Shown here one piece after another: positions 5,277 through 5,531 of a stretch of 5,531 nt of DNA. How positions within the stretch are numbered: position 1 is the first letter of the stretch; each line of letters opens with the position of its first letter. The DNA is from an uncultured Collinsella sp. Lineage in GTDB: Bacteria > Actinomycetota > Coriobacteriia > Coriobacteriales > Coriobacteriaceae. The stretch spans positions 1 through 5,531 of the forward strand of contig CABUAL010000131.1 in assembly GCA_902489515.1 (NCBI GenBank), in the 5' to 3' direction. The notes below the pieces were generated by a model. It was not told the DNA's origin. It saw only the letters and a list, made by a program, of their open reading frames with translations, and made no database searches. The translations under genes and the position numbers were made by a program.

Positions 5277-5282
5277 TCCTCT
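5277..5282 (-). promoter_or_regulatory. Shine-Dalgarno AGAGGA fixing the copZ start
   Basis: On the minus strand AGAGGA is followed by 6 bases and ATG 5270. It sits between the copZ start and the 5293-5391 hairpin, leaving it exposed when the hairpin is folded, so the hairpin does not directly hide the site. Confidence 0.75.
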
Positions 5283-5292
5283 CTGTTGTGTC

Positions 5293-5391
5293 GGCTTTCC
5301 CAGGCACCCGACCTTGACCTTCAAACCGTCGCTCGCGTACCAAAGTACGCGTCGCTCCTCTTTCAGGTCAATCTTGGGCACTTGGAAAACC
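5293..5391. repeat. 99-nt symmetric hairpin element between copA and copZ
   Basis: Outer arms 5293-5320 (28 bases) and 5365-5391 (27 bases) are inverted complements at 20 of 27 aligned positions with one single-base gap; several of the mismatches become G-U pairs in RNA. The arms end inward in a perfect TTGACCT/AGGTCAA. Next come internal loops of exactly 13 bases on each side (5321-5333 and 5352-5364), then a perfect 7-bp stem CGCGTAC/GTACGCG (5334-5340 and 5345-5351) around CAAA. It is in the transcribed spacer of the copper operon. It could be an mRNA structure tuning copZ relative to copA, or a miniature mobile element that inserted in a tolerated place. No U-run follows, so it is not an intrinsic terminator. 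Confidence 0.78.
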
Positions 5392-5417
5392 CGTTCTAAA
5401 TGGACTTAATGGTGAGC

Positions 5418-5531
5418 CTATTTTGCCACTTTAGGCTTAAAGGATTTCAAACGCAGGGCATTGGACACGACGCACACGCTCGACAGGCTCATGGCCGCGG
5501 CGCCAAACATCGGCGAGAGTTGCCATCCGGT
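5418..5531 (-). CDS. copA: copper-translocating P-type ATPase CopA, C-terminal 37 residues (partial, enters from right edge)
   Basis: Only the last 37 codons and the TAG stop (5418-5420) are in the window; the gene continues past the right edge. The fragment contains [19 protein letters not shown], the last transmembrane helix of P1B-1 Cu(I) ATPases, including the MxxSS copper-site motif (Met14, Ser17 and Ser18 of the fragment) that helps form the transmembrane Cu(I) site. The [11 protein letters not shown] end and short basic tail KSFKPKVAK are typical of the C-terminus. It would export Cu(I) from the cytoplasm using ATP. It is followed by copZ and csoR on the same strand, with 147 bases between copA and copZ. 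Identification is strong despite the short piece because of the motif and the neighbours. Confidence 0.88.
   Translation of the reverse strand, partial: TGWQLSPMFGAAAMSLSSVCVVSNALRLKSFKPKVAK

Noticed and set aside
4668..5399. Plus-strand open frame (243 codons) across the csoR-copZ region
   Set aside because: It runs antisense to csoR and copZ, both of which have intact family motifs and ribosome binding sites; the plus-strand product resembles no family.
5415..5437. AGCCTA/TAGGCT inverted repeat over the copA stop codon as a terminator
   Set aside because: Only 6 bp with an 11-base loop and no U-tract; too weak, and termination here would cut off copZ and csoR.

Overview
The window looks like chromosomal DNA of a high-GC actinobacterium, most likely a gut Coriobacteriia such as Collinsella. 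This is inferred from codon use, a GTG start with a strong Shine-Dalgarno, an actinobacterial-style nuclease gene, and small palindromic repeats between genes. No rRNA, tRNA, complete mobile element or CRISPR array is visible.

Left part (1-2606). After a short leader comes an uncharacterised acidic protein gene on the plus strand (205-912). Next is a plus-strand gene for a PD-(D/E)XK nuclease-fold protein (1274-2344) of the type often annotated AbiEi-like/DUF559. It is bracketed by six copies of one palindromic element, four upstream and two downstream. Every copy is exactly 57 bp (15-bp arms around a 27-nt centre), and copies within a cluster start 80 or 81 bp apart. This repeat-nuclease-repeat block is the most unusual thing in the window.

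Middle part (2640-4590). A plus-strand metal-dependent amidohydrolase with all the expected metal ligands converges on a minus-strand gene for a small two-helix membrane protein with a C-terminal zinc ribbon. A bidirectional intrinsic terminator lies between them, preceded by a second hairpin.

Right part (4591-5531). The minus strand carries a copper-homeostasis cluster read right to left: the last 37 codons of a Cu(I) P-type ATPase (copA, entering from the right edge), the copper chaperone copZ, and the Cu(I)-sensing repressor csoR. CopZ would bind Cu(I) and pass it to the CopA exporter, while CsoR would release its operator when it binds Cu(I). That operator is probably upstream of copA, outside the window. 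Two more dyad elements sit here: a 99-nt symmetric hairpin between copA and copZ, and a GGGGACAGGT dyad with an extra half copy downstream of csoR. The window therefore holds three unrelated palindromic intergenic elements, all with symmetric architecture.
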